DNA of 64,000 nt from Arthrobacter sp. YD4 (GCF_030410515.1 NZ_JAUHHD010000001.1:620001-684000); one strand, 5' to 3'; shown: positions 1 to 8,538, counted from the first letter of the stretch. Numbers and translations: made by a program. The notes: a model not told the origin generated them from the sequence alone.

Positions 1-88
1 ACGCCAGGGTGTGAAGGTAGGAGGAGTCGACCAGCGTGCCGTCGACGTCGAAGAGGACGGCCGCGCGCGGGTGGTCAGTGATGGGCAC
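1..88 (-). CDS. HAD-superfamily hydrolase, N-terminal fragment
   Basis: Only the first 29 residues are inside the window; the gene continues past the left edge. A GTG start at 88 gives VPITDHPRAAVLFDVDGTLV, which carries the HAD motif I (DxDGT) with the nucleophilic aspartate. This is typical of phosphoglycolate-phosphatase-like HAD enzymes. The start overlaps the stop of the DUF1508 gene by 14 nt, so the two are probably cotranscribed. Substrate cannot be judged from this fragment. Confidence 0.75.
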   Translation of the reverse strand, partial: MPITDHPRAAVLFDVDGTLVDSSYLHTLA

Positions 89-374
89 GGGTTCGCTTCG
101 TCGCAGCCAGTGTGCCGCCGGTCAGGGAGGATCCACGCCCCGCACCAGCCGTCCGCCGCTTGGCCATCGACGCCATGATCGCGGTCTGACCGTCGCCGCT
201 GCGGTCCCGGACCAGTCCGGTCCCTGCGATCTCGCGGGCCTGGGCGATCCCGGCCACCGCCGCCCGCTTGGTCGGGAAGGTCACGGAGACCGCCATCAGG
301 TCCCCTGCGGCGTCAATCATCCGGATCCGGTACCCGCCGTCGGGTGCGTCTACGAGCTCAAAGTATCCTGCCAT
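75..374 (-). CDS. DUF1508 (YegP-like) family protein
   Basis: A 99-residue protein beginning MAGYFELVDAPDGGYRIRM. The pattern FELxxxxxGGYRxRxxDxxG followed by a helix-rich GIAQAREIA segment is typical of the small DUF1508/YegP fold. Biochemical function is unknown. I chose the ATG at 374 because AAGGAG lies 6 nt upstream; a TTG at 380 is in frame but badly placed. The last 40 residues are basic, rich in Ala/Gly/Thr and outside the domain. The gene precedes and overlaps the HAD hydrolase gene. Confidence 0.75.
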   Translation of the reverse strand: MAGYFELVDAPDGGYRIRMIDAAGDLMAVSVTFPTKRAAVAGIAQAREIAGTGLVRDRSGDGQTAIMASMAKRRTAGAGRGSSLTGGTLAATKRTRAHH

Positions 375-416
375 CGCCAACTCCTTCAGTGCTGTTCCCC
401 TCGTGGGGGACGTTAG

Positions 417-428
417 TAAGTATACTTA
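417..428 (-). promoter_or_regulatory. Palindrome containing the likely -10 box of the DUF1508 gene
   Basis: TAAGTATACTTA is a perfect 12-bp palindrome. Read on the minus strand it contains TATACT (424-419), a good -10 hexamer about 45 nt before the DUF1508 start. A small CCCC-tcgt-GGGG hairpin lies in the predicted leader at 397-408. No clear -35 was found. It could also be an operator. Confidence 0.4.
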
Positions 429-503
429 TCTAAGCTCTGGAGGAAAGTCCCCGGCGTGATTCCGGGGGCTGCTGCCGGCGGCGCGCGAGTGCGGCCGGAG
501 CGA

Positions 504-2279
504 CTAGTCGCCGCGTTCCCCCTTCTCCGGTTCCAACTGCAGCGCGGTGCGGATCAGGGCGAAGTGGCTGAAGGCCTGCGGGGTGTTGCCCAGCTGCCGG
601 GCCTCCTCGACGCCCCATTCCTCGCTCAGCAGGCCGACGTCGTTGCGCAGCGCCAGCAGCCGTTTGAACAGCTCCTCGCCCTCGCGGCGCCGGCCGGCCC
701 CGAGCAGGGCCTCCACCAGCCAGAACGAGCAGGCCAGGAAGACGCCCTCCCCGCCGGCGACGCCGTCGTCGCTCTGCTCCACCCGGTAGCGCAGCACGAA
801 GCCGTCGTGCGTGAGTTCCCGCTGGATGGCCTCGATGGTGCCGATCACCCGCGAATCATCCGGCGGCAGGAACCCCACCCTCGGGATGAGCAGCAGGCTG
901 GCGTCCAGTTCCGGCCGGCCGTACGACTGGACGAAGGTGTTGCGTTCGGCGTCGAACCCGTTGGCCATGACATCCGCGTGGATCCGGTCCCGGAGGTCTT
1001 CCCAGCGGTCCGCCGGGCCGGGCAGGTGAAAGTCGCGCACGCCCTTGACCATCCGGTCCGCCGCCACCCAGGCCATCACCTTGGAGTGGGTGAAGTGCCG
1101 GCGGGGTCCGCGCATCTCCCAGAGCCCGTTGTCCGGCTGGTTCCAGGCCGTCTCCAGGTGCTCCATCAGGGCCACCTGGACGTCCCAGGACTCGTCGGGA
1201 TGCTGCAGCAGGGCCGAACGGGTCAGCGCCAGCCCGTCCAGCACCTCGCCCCAGACGTCCAGCTGCAGCTGCCCAGCGGCGGCGTTGCCGACCCGGACCG
1301 GCGTCGATTTCTCGTAACCGGCCAGCCAGTCGAGGGTCAGTTCCGGCAGCCGGCGTTCGCCGTGCAGGCCGTACATGATCTGCAGGTCCGCGGGGTCTCC
1401 GGCGACGGCGCGCAGCAGCCAGTCCCGCCACGCCCCGGCCTCCTCGGAGTAGCCGGACGCCAACAGCGCCTGCAGCGTCAGGGTCGCATCCCGCAGCCAG
1501 CAGTACCGGTAGTCCCAGTTGCGTTCGCCGCCGAGTTCCTCCGGCAGGGACGTGGTCACGGCGGCAACGATCCCGCCGGTCGGGGCGAAGGTGAGAGCCT
1601 TGAGCGTGATCAGCGAGCGCAGCACGGGCTCCCGGTACGGGCCGGTGATCCGGCACCGGTCCGCCCACTGCAGCCAGAAGGATTCGGTGGCCTCCAGCAC
1701 CGCCTCGGGGTCCACCTTCCGCGGCCGTCCCAGGTGGCTCGGGGCCCAGGTGAGGACGAACGGGATCCGCTGGCCGGCCTTCACGGTGAAGTCGGAGACG
1801 GTCTGCAGGTGCTCGCCGCGCAGCGGGGCGTCGGTGACGAGGTAGGCGGCGTCGGGCCCGGCGATCGCGTGGATGCCGTGCTCGTCGTGGCGGACCCACG
1901 GGATGATGTTGCCGTAGTCGAACCGGAGCGCCAGCTGGCCGCGCATCCGGACACTGCCGCGGATGCCCACCACGATCCGGACGATGTCCGCGGCGCCGTC
2001 GCGCGGGGACATGAAGTCGATGACCTTGGCCTTGCCCTCCGGGGTTTCCCACTCGGTCTCGAGGATGAGGGTGTTCTTGCGGTACTTCCGGCGGGTACAT
2101 TCGCCGCCCCCGGCCGGTGCGAGCAGCCAGCGGCCGGCCTCCGGGGTGTCCAGCAGGGCGCTGAAGCAGGCCGGCGAGTCGAACTGCGGCAGGCAGAGCC
2201 AGTCGATCGAACCCTCGGTGCTGATCAGGGCGGCGGTGTGCAGGTCGCCGACCATTGCATAATCCTCGATGCGTGCCAT
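504..2279 (-). CDS. Glycoside hydrolase family 15 protein (glucoamylase/trehalase-like)
   Basis: A 591-residue protein. It has the GH15 N-terminal signature (YAMVGDLHTAALISTEGSID), the NWDYRYCWLRDA motif, the WEMRG motif holding the likely general acid, and a C-terminal LLSEEW / RQLGNTPQAFSH block holding the likely base. The length fits the single-polypeptide GH15 group found in actinobacteria, members of which hydrolyse alpha-glucosides and include trehalases. No signal peptide is seen, so it is probably cytoplasmic. The start at MARIEDY matches the conserved N-terminus; the same frame stays open upstream only because of GC bias. It is divergent from the DUF72 gene, 42 bp away. Trehalose versus maltodextrin cannot be decided from sequence. 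Confidence 0.88.
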   Translation of the reverse strand: MARIEDYAMVGDLHTAALISTEGSIDWLCLPQFDSPACFSALLDTPEAGRWLLAPAGGGECTRRKYRKNTLILETEWETPEGKAKVIDFMSPRDGAADIVRIVVGIRGSVRMRGQLALRFDYGNIIPWVRHDEHGIHAIAGPDAAYLVTDAPLRGEHLQTVSDFTVKAGQRIPFVLTWAPSHLGRPRKVDPEAVLEATESFWLQWADRCRITGPYREPVLRSLITLKALTFAPTGGIVAAVTTSLPEELGGERNWDYRYCWLRDATLTLQALLASGYSEEAGAWRDWLLRAVAGDPADLQIMYGLHGERRLPELTLDWLAGYEKSTPVRVGNAAAGQLQLDVWGEVLDGLALTRSALLQHPDESWDVQVALMEHLETAWNQPDNGLWEMRGPRRHFTHSKVMAWVAADRMVKGVRDFHLPGPADRWEDLRDRIHADVMANGFDAERNTFVQSYGRPELDASLLLIPRVGFLPPDDSRVIGTIEAIQRELTHDGFVLRYRVEQSDDGVAGGEGVFLACSFWLVEALLGAGRRREGEELFKRLLALRNDVGLLSEEWGVEEARQLGNTPQAFSHFALIRTALQLEPEKGERGD

Positions 2280-2308
2280 GGCTCTTAGCGTGCCATACGG
2301 GCCTGGGC

Positions 2309-2314
2309 TAGGAT
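2309..2314 (+). promoter_or_regulatory. -10 box of a leaderless promoter for the DUF72 gene
   Basis: TAGGAT ends exactly 7 nt before the ATG at 2322 and no Shine-Dalgarno sequence lies between them. In actinobacteria this arrangement usually marks a leaderless mRNA starting at the A of ATG. A weak TTAGCG at 2285-2290 could be the -35, with an 18-nt spacer. Confidence 0.55.
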
Positions 2315-2321
2315 CCCTCCC

Positions 2322-3092
2322 ATGCCGGAGGATCAGCCAGGGCAGGCGCGGCCTCCGCGCGGGACGGCCCACATCGGGACCAGCGGTTGGAGCTACGACC
2401 ACTGGGCGGGCGTGTTCTACCCGCCCGGGCTGCCCGCGGCCAAGCGGCTGGCCTACTACGCCGCCCGTCTCGACACGGTTGAGCTGAACGCGAGCTTCAA
2501 CCACTGGCCGCGGGAGAGCTCGTTCGCCGGCTGGCGGGAGCGGCTCCCGGAAGGGTTCGTCCTGTCCGTCAAGGCACCGCGGGGCCTGACCCACGGCAGG
2601 AAACTCTACGGGCCGGAGGCGTGGACGGAGCGGATCGTCCGCGGATGGCACGAGCTGGGCGAGCGGCGGGGTGTGCTGCTGGTCCAGTTGCCCCCGGACC
2701 TGGAACGCGACGACGCGCGGCTGGAGTACTTCCTCGCGGCGCTGCCCGGGTGGATCCGGGTGAGCGTCGAGTTCAGGCACCCCAGCTGGGACCATCCGGA
2801 GGTGTACGCCCTGCTGGAGCGCCATGCCGCGGCGTACTGCGTGATGAGCGGCGCCGGCCTGCCCTGCATCCTGCGCGCCACCGCGCCGTTCGTCTACGTC
2901 CGGCTGCACGGCCCGGACCCGGACCGGCTCTACGCCGGCTCCTACCCGGACGATGACCTCCGCTGGTGGGCGGCGCGGATTGGCGAGTGGCTGGACGCCG
3001 GGCGGGACTTCTACGCCTACTTCAACAACGACGGCGGCGGGCACGCGGTGCGCAACGCCCTGACGTTGCGGGATCTGCTGGGGCCGCCCTGA
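2322..3092 (+). CDS. DUF72 (YecE-like) family protein
   Basis: A 256-residue protein with the family hallmarks: an N-terminal GTSGWSYxxWxGxFYP motif, the VELNASFNHWP segment, FVLSVKAPRGLTH, LVQLPPDL, a VSVEFRHPSW block and a C-terminal FYAYFNNDGGGHAVRNA motif. DUF72 proteins adopt a TIM-barrel fold; their biochemical role is not established. The start is set by the TAGGAT box 7 nt upstream. The App1-like gene follows by 20 bp on the same strand, so the two may be cotranscribed. Confidence 0.85.
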   Translation: MPEDQPGQARPPRGTAHIGTSGWSYDHWAGVFYPPGLPAAKRLAYYAARLDTVELNASFNHWPRESSFAGWRERLPEGFVLSVKAPRGLTHGRKLYGPEAWTERIVRGWHELGERRGVLLVQLPPDLERDDARLEYFLAALPGWIRVSVEFRHPSWDHPEVYALLERHAAAYCVMSGAGLPCILRATAPFVYVRLHGPDPDRLYAGSYPDDDLRWWAARIGEWLDAGRDFYAYFNNDGGGHAVRNALTLRDLLGPP

Positions 3093-3112
3093 CGCTGTGG
3101 GAGAGTGGTGTC

Positions 3113-4183
3113 ATGGAAATGGCGCCCCAACAACCCGCCCCCAGGTCCGCCCCGTCAGCCAGCCAGGCGCTGCGGCTCGCGCACTTGGTCTCGGATTCGG
3201 TAAACCACCTGCGCCTGAAGGCGGCGCGCCGCTGGAAATTCTCGCCGCAGACCATCGCCTACCAGGGGTACGGCTCCACCGAATGGGTCCGGGTCCTGGC
3301 CCGGGTGCTGCTGACCAGCAAACCGGCACCCGGCAGCCGGGCCGAGCAGGTGGCACTCAACGGGAACCAAAACATCCGCGGCTGGCGCGCGTTCACCTCG
3401 GTGCCGATCCAGTTCGTCGAGGTGGAGATCGAGATCGGCGGCGTCACGACGACGGTCCACGCCGACCGCGGCGGGATCGTGGACACCGTGATCCCCGTGC
3501 GGCTCGAACCGGGCTGGCACACCGCCACGATCCACGCCGAGGGCACCGAGCCCGCCGAGGCCCGGATTTATGTCATTTCCCCGGACACCACGCTGGGCAT
3601 CGTCTCCGATATCGACGACACGATCATGGTCACCGCCCTCCCCCGCCCGTTCCTGGCGCTGTGGAACACCTTCGTTTTGAACGAACGCGCCCGGATGGCC
3701 ACCCCGGGCATGGCCGTGCTGATGGACCGGCTGATGGTGGAGTACCCGGAGGCGCCGGTGATCTACCTGTCCACCGGGCCGTGGAACGCGGCGCCCACCC
3801 TGGCCCGGTTCATGACCCGCAATCTCTACCCGCAGGGGACGCTGCTGCTCACCGACTGGGGCCTGACCCACGACCGCTGGTTCCGCAGCGGCCAGGACCA
3901 CAAGCGCCGGAACCTGGAACTGCTGGCCACCGAGTTCCCCAACATGCGCTGGCTGCTTTTCGGCGACAACGGCCAGCACGACGAGGAGATCTACTCGGAC
4001 TTCGTGCGGGAGCACGCCAGCCAGGTGGCGGCGATCGGGATCCGGCAGCTCTCCGCCGGTGAGGCGGTGCTGGCCGGCGGCCACTCGGGCAGCGGCGATC
4101 ACAGCGCGTCCGGGGTGCCGTGGATCTACTCTCCCGACGGCGCCGGCATGGTCAAGCGCCTGCAGGAACTGGACCTGCTTTAG
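3113..4183 (+). CDS. App1-family phosphatase (DUF2183)
   Basis: A 356-residue protein. The motif GIVSDIDDTIMVTALP (about residues 161-176) is the DxDxT catalytic signature of the App1 catalytic domain, named after yeast phosphatidate phosphatase App1 and related to HAD enzymes. Supporting blocks are YLSTGPWNAAPTLARFM, LLLTDWG, and LLFGDNGQHDEEIY, which holds further acidic residues. The N-terminal 150 residues form a beta-rich region common to bacterial members. ATG at 3113 is preceded by GGGAGAG. The stop codon overlaps that of the convergent GH1 gene. The substrate in bacteria is not known to me. Confidence 0.85.
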   Translation: MEMAPQQPAPRSAPSASQALRLAHLVSDSVNHLRLKAARRWKFSPQTIAYQGYGSTEWVRVLARVLLTSKPAPGSRAEQVALNGNQNIRGWRAFTSVPIQFVEVEIEIGGVTTTVHADRGGIVDTVIPVRLEPGWHTATIHAEGTEPAEARIYVISPDTTLGIVSDIDDTIMVTALPRPFLALWNTFVLNERARMATPGMAVLMDRLMVEYPEAPVIYLSTGPWNAAPTLARFMTRNLYPQGTLLLTDWGLTHDRWFRSGQDHKRRNLELLATEFPNMRWLLFGDNGQHDEEIYSDFVREHASQVAAIGIRQLSAGEAVLAGGHSGSGDHSASGVPWIYSPDGAGMVKRLQELDLL

Positions 4184-5706
4184 CCGGCCGCCGGCGCGGT
4201 TTCCGCCGGGCCGGCTTCGGCCGGTGCGGATTCCTTCGTGCTGGTTTCGGCCGGCGTGCTTGCCGACGCCCGCCGGGCCGCCATGACCTCGCGGAGCCAG
4301 TGGAACGAGGCCTTGGGCGTGCGCTCCATGCTGTCCCGGTTCACGTGCAGCAGGCCGAACTGCTGGTGGTAGCCCGCGGACCATTCGAAGTTATCCAGCA
4401 GGGACCACACGTAGTAGCCGCGCAGGTCGATCGATTCCGCCGTACCGCCCGGGGAGGTCGCCTCGATGGCCGCCTCGATGTGCTCGGCGAGGTAGCGCAC
4501 GCGGCGCTCGTCCGGGACGATCAGCCGGCCCTCGGCGTCGTGGATTTCCAGGTCCTGGAAGCTGGCGCCGCCCTCGGTGATGTAGACCGGCGGCAGGTTG
4601 GGGTAGCGCTCGGCCATCTCGGCCAGCGCCACGGCCATGTAGTCGGGCTTGATCGGCCAGCCGTAGGCGGTGAGTTCGGTGTCCGGGAAGCTCTCGACGT
4701 GGAACGGCGTCGCTCCCCCGCCGCCGTTCAGGTCGTTGCCCATAGCCTCAGCCATGCCCTCCGGCACGGTGCCCTCGCCGGGGCCGGCCGCGACCCGGGT
4801 GGGCATGTAGTAGTTCAGCCCGTAGAAGTCCAGGGGCTGCGAGATGAGCTCCATGTCCTCCTTGGAGGGGCTGAAGGATGAGAAGAAGGTGGCGGCACGG
4901 ATGGCGTCCGGGTATTTGCCCAGCAGGACGGGATCGGCGTAGAGCCGGTTCTGTCCCATGTCCATGATGCCGGCGCTGACCTTGTCCAGGGGGTTGATGG
5001 ACGCCGGGACCATCGGCGAATAGACGTTGGTCATGCCGATCCCGCCCGGGACCTTGGCGGCCCGGAGGGCCTGCAGCGCCAGGCCGTGGCCGAGGAGCTG
5101 GTGGTGGACGCTGGGCAGGGCCTTGAGCATGTGCGATTCGCCGGGGGCGTGGACGCCCAGCATGTACCCGTTGGCGCTGACCGTGGCGGGTTCGTTGATG
5201 GTGACCCACCGGGCCACCCGGTCGCCGTAGGCCGCGGCCGCGATCTCGGCGAATTCGCCCAGGCGGTACGCGGTGTCACGGTTCATCCAGCCGCCGGCCT
5301 CGTCCAGTTCCAGCGGGGTGTCCCAGTGGTAGAGGGTGGCCATCGGGGCGATTCCGTTGGCCAGCAGCAGGTCGATCAGCCGGTCATAGAAGTCCAGGCC
5401 CTTGGGGTTGACCGGGCCGCTGCCGCCGGGCTGGATGCGCGGCCAGGAGAGCGAGAACCGGTAGGAGTCGATGCCCAGGTCCTTCATCAGCGCGACGTCT
5501 TCGGGCATCCGGTGGTAGTGGTCGCAGGCCATGACCGGGCTGTGGTCGTCCACGATGGCGCCCGGCACCGCGGCGAAGACATCCCAGCCGGATTTGCCCC
5601 GGCCGTCCTCGTCCAGCGCGCCTTCGATCTGGAACGCGGCCGTGGCCACGCCCATGGTGAACCCTGCGGGCAGGATGGCGGCCAGATCGCGGGCGGAAGC
5701 TTTCAT
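4180..5706 (-). CDS. Beta-glucosidase, glycoside hydrolase family 1
   Basis: A 508-residue cytoplasmic GH1 enzyme. The N-terminal FTMGVATAAFQIEGA signature is present. The acid/base glutamate is E172 in VTINEPA, the nucleophile is E378 in YITEGGAS, and the LLDNFEWSAGY motif lies near the end. It should hydrolyse beta-linked glucosides such as cello-oligosaccharides, possibly beta-galactosides. The last 30 residues are a low-complexity Ala/Glu/Pro/Thr tail outside the fold. The ATG at 5706 follows GGGGAACCACCG. The stop TAA at 4182-4180 overlaps the App1 gene stop TAG at 4181-4183. Confidence 0.93.
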   Translation of the reverse strand: MKASARDLAAILPAGFTMGVATAAFQIEGALDEDGRGKSGWDVFAAVPGAIVDDHSPVMACDHYHRMPEDVALMKDLGIDSYRFSLSWPRIQPGGSGPVNPKGLDFYDRLIDLLLANGIAPMATLYHWDTPLELDEAGGWMNRDTAYRLGEFAEIAAAAYGDRVARWVTINEPATVSANGYMLGVHAPGESHMLKALPSVHHQLLGHGLALQALRAAKVPGGIGMTNVYSPMVPASINPLDKVSAGIMDMGQNRLYADPVLLGKYPDAIRAATFFSSFSPSKEDMELISQPLDFYGLNYYMPTRVAAGPGEGTVPEGMAEAMGNDLNGGGGATPFHVESFPDTELTAYGWPIKPDYMAVALAEMAERYPNLPPVYITEGGASFQDLEIHDAEGRLIVPDERRVRYLAEHIEAAIEATSPGGTAESIDLRGYYVWSLLDNFEWSAGYHQQFGLLHVNRDSMERTPKASFHWLREVMAARRASASTPAETSTKESAPAEAGPAETAPAAG

Positions 5707-5825
5707 CGGTGGTTCCCCTATGCAGTTGCGCTGGTGATTGATTGATCTTAGGCCCGGAGCGGGGCGCTTCCTAAACCTCCGGCCCGCGCCGCCGCGCCGC
5801 GGCCGGCCGACCCGGGAGGACCGGG

Positions 5826-6215
5826 TCAGTAGTTCACGCCTTCGGGACCGAACAGGAACTCCTTCGCGTGCGCCACGGCCTTCTTGAACGCGTCATTGCG
5901 CAGGGTGAGCAACTGCTCGGCGTCGTCCGCCGCCGGCTCCAGGTAGGCGGTGAAGCCGGGGCGCAGGACCCAGATATCGCCCGCCGGGGGCAGGTAGAAG
6001 ACCCCGAACGAGCGGTGCTGGCTGTCCTCGGCGGCCCAGATCGGCACCACGGCCAGCGCCGCGCCGGTGTCGACGTTGATCCACTGGGCGCGCGGCAGGG
6101 GAAGTTCGTGCGCCTCCGGGTCAAGGAACGGTGCCGTGCCCTCGCCCCAGCGTTCCTCGAAGCGTTCGTGGAAAGCGGGGATCAGGTGTGAATCGTATTG
6201 CCGCCATGCGCTCAT
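5826..6215 (-). CDS. Conserved hypothetical protein
   Basis: A 129-residue soluble protein beginning MSAWRQYDSHLIPAFHERFE. I recognise no named domain. It has an alternating hydrophobic beta pattern in the middle (ALAVVPIWAAED, FGVFYLPPAGDIWVLRPG) and a helical, charged C-terminus. I chose the ATG at 6215 because GAGGAGGG lies just upstream; an in-frame extension to 6275 has no ribosome site. It follows the J-domain gene by 56 bp on the same strand and may be the last gene of the Hsp20/J-domain group. Confidence 0.6.
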   Translation of the reverse strand: MSAWRQYDSHLIPAFHERFEERWGEGTAPFLDPEAHELPLPRAQWINVDTGAALAVVPIWAAEDSQHRSFGVFYLPPAGDIWVLRPGFTAYLEPAADDAEQLLTLRNDAFKKAVAHAKEFLFGPEGVNY

Positions 6216-6271
6216 GGCTGCCCTCCTCTCATCCAGCTGTGGTGGGGGTGCGGGGCCCCGGCGGCCGCGGG

Positions 6272-6589
6272 TCACCCCGGTCCGCGTTCCCAGCGCACCG
6301 GGGTGACCCGGACCAGCGGCTGCGTCGCATGCCGCCGCACCGGGATATCCCGGCCGGCGCGCTCGAAGCCATCGGTCCGCCCGTAGGCCGGGTCGTAGCT
6401 GGCCCGGGATTCCGGGTGGCGGAGCACGGCGAAGGCCTCAAGGACCCGGCGCACGTCCTCCCCTCCCGGCGCCCCGACGTCGGGGTGCAGGTGGCGCAAC
6501 AGCGCCCGGTACCGGCGCCGGATGTCAGCGCCGGTGGCATCCGGCCCGACGCCGAGGGCGGCATACAGGCCCCGCGGGTCACGGTTCAC
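6272..6589 (-). CDS. Small J-domain (DnaJ-like) protein
   Basis: A 105-residue protein consisting of an N-terminal J domain (LYAALGVGPDATGADIRRRY) with the diagnostic HPD tripeptide in LLRHLHPDVG, plus about 40 C-terminal basic residues. It lacks the Gly/Phe, zinc-finger and C-terminal domains of DnaJ, so it is a J-only co-chaperone, expected to stimulate an Hsp70 ATPase. A GTG start at 6589 is chosen because of AAAGGAGGGGCGG upstream. It lies downstream of hsp20 on the same strand with a hairpin between them. Confidence 0.8.
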   Translation of the reverse strand: MNRDPRGLYAALGVGPDATGADIRRRYRALLRHLHPDVGAPGGEDVRRVLEAFAVLRHPESRASYDPAYGRTDGFERAGRDIPVRRHATQPLVRVTPVRWERGPG

Positions 6590-6679
6590 GGCCCCGCCCC
6601 TCCTTTCGGACGGCTCCTTTCGACTGCTACTTGGGAACGGCGGGGACCCGGCGCCCGAGGGCACCGGATCCTACGCCAA

Positions 6680-6700
6680 ACCGGCAGCAATGCCGCCGGT
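6680..6700 (-). terminator. Hairpin directly after hsp20
   Basis: ACCGGC at 6680-6685 pairs with GCCGGT at 6695-6700, with a 9-nt loop. It starts 1 nt after the hsp20 stop codon. There is no U-run, so it may be a partial terminator or an mRNA-stabilising stem between hsp20 and the J-domain gene. Confidence 0.4.
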
Positions 6701-6701
6701 G

Positions 6702-7130
6702 CTACTTGGCGATCTCGTGCATGCTGTCCTGGCTGTGCGTGATCTCAATCTTGCGCGCCTTGGCCTTCTCCAGGACCGGGATGCGCAGGGTCAGCACGCC
6801 GTCGGTGTAGCTGGCCTTGATGTTTTCCGTGTCCAGCGAATCGCCCAGGATCAGTTGCCGGCTGAAAACGCCGCGCGGCCGCTCCGAGGCGATCATCTCG
6901 ACGTTCGGCTGGGTCGGGTCACGGCGCTCGGCCCGGACGGTCAGGACGTTCCGTTCGATGTCGAGGTCCACCGAGTCGACATTGACGCCGGGGAGATCGA
7001 AGGCGGCGACGAATTCGCCGTCCTCCTGCCAGGCGTCCATCGGCATCGCGGCAGGCCGCGCCGTGGTTCCGAAGACCTGCTGGGTCAGCCGGTCCAGTTC
7101 ACGGAACGGGTCCGTACGCATCAACATCAT
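6702..7130 (-). CDS. Hsp20/alpha-crystallin family small heat-shock protein
   Basis: A 142-residue protein with an alpha-crystallin domain of about residues 30-130. It contains [20 protein letters not shown], the [10 protein letters not shown] strand, a [14 protein letters not shown] segment, and the conserved LTLRIPV strand that packs against neighbours (I-x-I/V motif equivalent). It should be an ATP-independent holdase. AAGGAG precedes ATG at 7130; ATGs at 7127 and 7121 are also possible. It is divergent from a MerR/HspR-type regulator and followed by a J-domain protein, a typical heat-shock arrangement. Confidence 0.9.
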   Translation of the reverse strand: MMLMRTDPFRELDRLTQQVFGTTARPAAMPMDAWQEDGEFVAAFDLPGVNVDSVDLDIERNVLTVRAERRDPTQPNVEMIASERPRGVFSRQLILGDSLDTENIKASYTDGVLTLRIPVLEKAKARKIEITHSQDSMHEIAK

Positions 7131-7170
7131 TTCCCACTCCTTCATCCGAGAGTCCTTCAGGTTTTCGGGC

Positions 7171-7215
7171 TATCCGCCGCCCCTCCCATCTATGGATTAT
7201 CTATGGTGGCGGATA
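7171..7215. promoter_or_regulatory. Inverted and direct repeats between hsp20 and the merR gene
   Basis: TATCCGCC (7171-7178) is the inverse of GGCGGATA (7208-7215); with one mismatch the arms extend to 11 bp. Between them ATCTATGG occurs twice (7188-7195 and 7199-7206) with an 11-bp period, one helical turn. The cluster lies midway between the two divergent genes and is a good candidate operator for the adjacent MerR-type protein. It does not match the known HAIR consensus (CTTGAGT-N7-ACTCAAG). Confidence 0.5.
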
Positions 7216-7297
7216 TAGTTTTTTTATAGCACCGGCGTGAGAGTGGTGCAAGAGGATTTTCCGGCGCCGCGGCGGCGTCGACCCGAAGGAGGGCAGC

Positions 7298-7603
7298 ATG
7301 GCGCAACGGGGGGACGACGTGGGGGTCTACGCGATTTCGGTGGTGGCCGACCTCGTGGGCACGGGGCAGCAGAACATCCGGCTGTACGAGCGCAAGGGCC
7401 TGCTGACGCCCGACCGCACGGCGGGCGGCACCCGGCAATACAGCGAGACGGATCTTGCCGTGCTGCGGCGGATTGGCGAGCTGCTGGCGGAGGGCCTGAA
7501 CCTGGCCGGCGTCGCCAAGGTGCTGGAGCTGGAGGCCGCCAACGCCGGGCTTCGCCGGGAGCTTGAGCGGCGCAAGGAGGCGCAGCGGCGCGCGGCCCGC
7601 TAG
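7298..7603 (+). CDS. MerR-family regulator, HspR-like
   Basis: A 101-residue protein. Residues 9-75 form a MerR winged helix-turn-helix: YAISVVADLVGTGQQNIRLY, then the wing ERKGLLTPDRTAGGTRQYS, then a helix LAVLRRIGELLAEGLNLAGV. The C-terminal 30 residues form a coiled coil (LEAANAGLRRELERRKEAQR) and no effector domain follows. This resembles HspR, the heat-shock repressor of actinobacteria, although HspR is usually somewhat longer. ATG follows GAAGGAGGG. Its position opposite hsp20 suggests it controls that gene and itself. Confidence 0.8.
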   Translation: MAQRGDDVGVYAISVVADLVGTGQQNIRLYERKGLLTPDRTAGGTRQYSETDLAVLRRIGELLAEGLNLAGVAKVLELEAANAGLRRELERRKEAQRRAAR

Positions 7604-7626
7604 AGGAGCGGCGCGCCGTCGGGGGC

Positions 7627-8409
7627 CTACTCCGCGGCGGCTTCCTTCTTGGAGAGCTCGCCGGTGACCGGCTCGCCCGGGATGCGGACGGTCCGCCACG
7701 TATCGAGCAGTATGACCGCGCCCAGTATCACGAAGGAGATGGACAGCGAGGCCAGTGCGTCGGTGGTCCAGTGATACCCCAGGTACAGCCGGCTGAGCGC
7801 GGCGAAGACAATGCCGATCCCGGCGACGGTGAAACCGACGACGGCGGCCCGCGGGTTCCGGCGCCGCGAGAAGACCAGGAAGCTGGTGATCAGCAGGAAG
7901 TCGCAGGCGCCCAGGACGTGGCCGGAGGGGAAGGAGAAGGTGGCGTCGGCGCCGAAGAGCATCAGGTCCACCGGGGGGCGGTGGCGTTCGACGGCGTGGC
8001 CGATCAGCTGGGCCAGGATGACGCCTGTCAGCATGGCGCCGGCCAGCACCATGGGGCGCCAGGCGTGCTTTGCCAGCAGGCCCCAGGCGACGGTCACCAC
8101 CAGGATGATGATGGGCAGGCCGATCGGGCCGAAAACGATCGCAAGGATGATCATGATGGTGGTGGCGGGCTCGCCGCGCAGGGCCACCAGGCCGGAGCGG
8201 ATCGGCTCGTCCACCACGCTGATGCCGGTGTGGGTCAGGACGCTGATCAGGATGAAGGTGAACAGCGCGGCGCCGACGACCATGAGGATGGCGCCGGTGC
8301 GGTAGAGCCTGCGGCGGTCCCCGGGCTCCATGTACCGCTCTTCGACGACAAACTTGTCGTGGAAGACCCGCCACCAGCCCGGGCGTTCTCCTGATTGGTC
8401 TTGCGCCAT
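7627..8409 (-). CDS. PAP2-family membrane phosphatase
   Basis: A 260-residue membrane protein with about six transmembrane segments. The three PAP2 phosphatase motifs are present: VERHRPP (motif 1), FSFPSGH (motif 2) and SRLYLGYHWTTD (motif 3, with the catalytic histidine). Family members dephosphorylate lipid phosphates such as phosphatidate or undecaprenyl pyrophosphate at the outer face of the membrane. I chose ATG at 8409; a GTG at 8430 adds seven basic residues and cannot be excluded. It is convergent with the merR gene, with a 23-bp gap. Confidence 0.87.
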   Translation of the reverse strand: MAQDQSGERPGWWRVFHDKFVVEERYMEPGDRRRLYRTGAILMVVGAALFTFILISVLTHTGISVVDEPIRSGLVALRGEPATTIMIILAIVFGPIGLPIIILVVTVAWGLLAKHAWRPMVLAGAMLTGVILAQLIGHAVERHRPPVDLMLFGADATFSFPSGHVLGACDFLLITSFLVFSRRRNPRAAVVGFTVAGIGIVFAALSRLYLGYHWTTDALASLSISFVILGAVILLDTWRTVRIPGEPVTGELSKKEAAAE

Positions 8410-8538
8410 TGCCCGCGTCCGCCTTTTCACTCCGTGGCCATTAATGTTCAGGGAAGATTATCCCGGTTTGCTGGGAGCCGGGCTTTTGACGGCGCCGGAC
8501 GCCGGGAAAATGCTCCGGCGCGCCGCCCGCGTGGTGAT

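Noticed and set aside
456..2288. A 610-codon open frame on the plus strand opposite GH15
   Set aside because: Antisense shadow with low-complexity composition; GH15 motifs are complete on the other strand.
2280..3044. Upstream extension of GH15 to about 3044
   Set aside because: It runs antisense through the DUF72 gene and has no domain or ribosome site; the family N-terminus matches the start at 2279.
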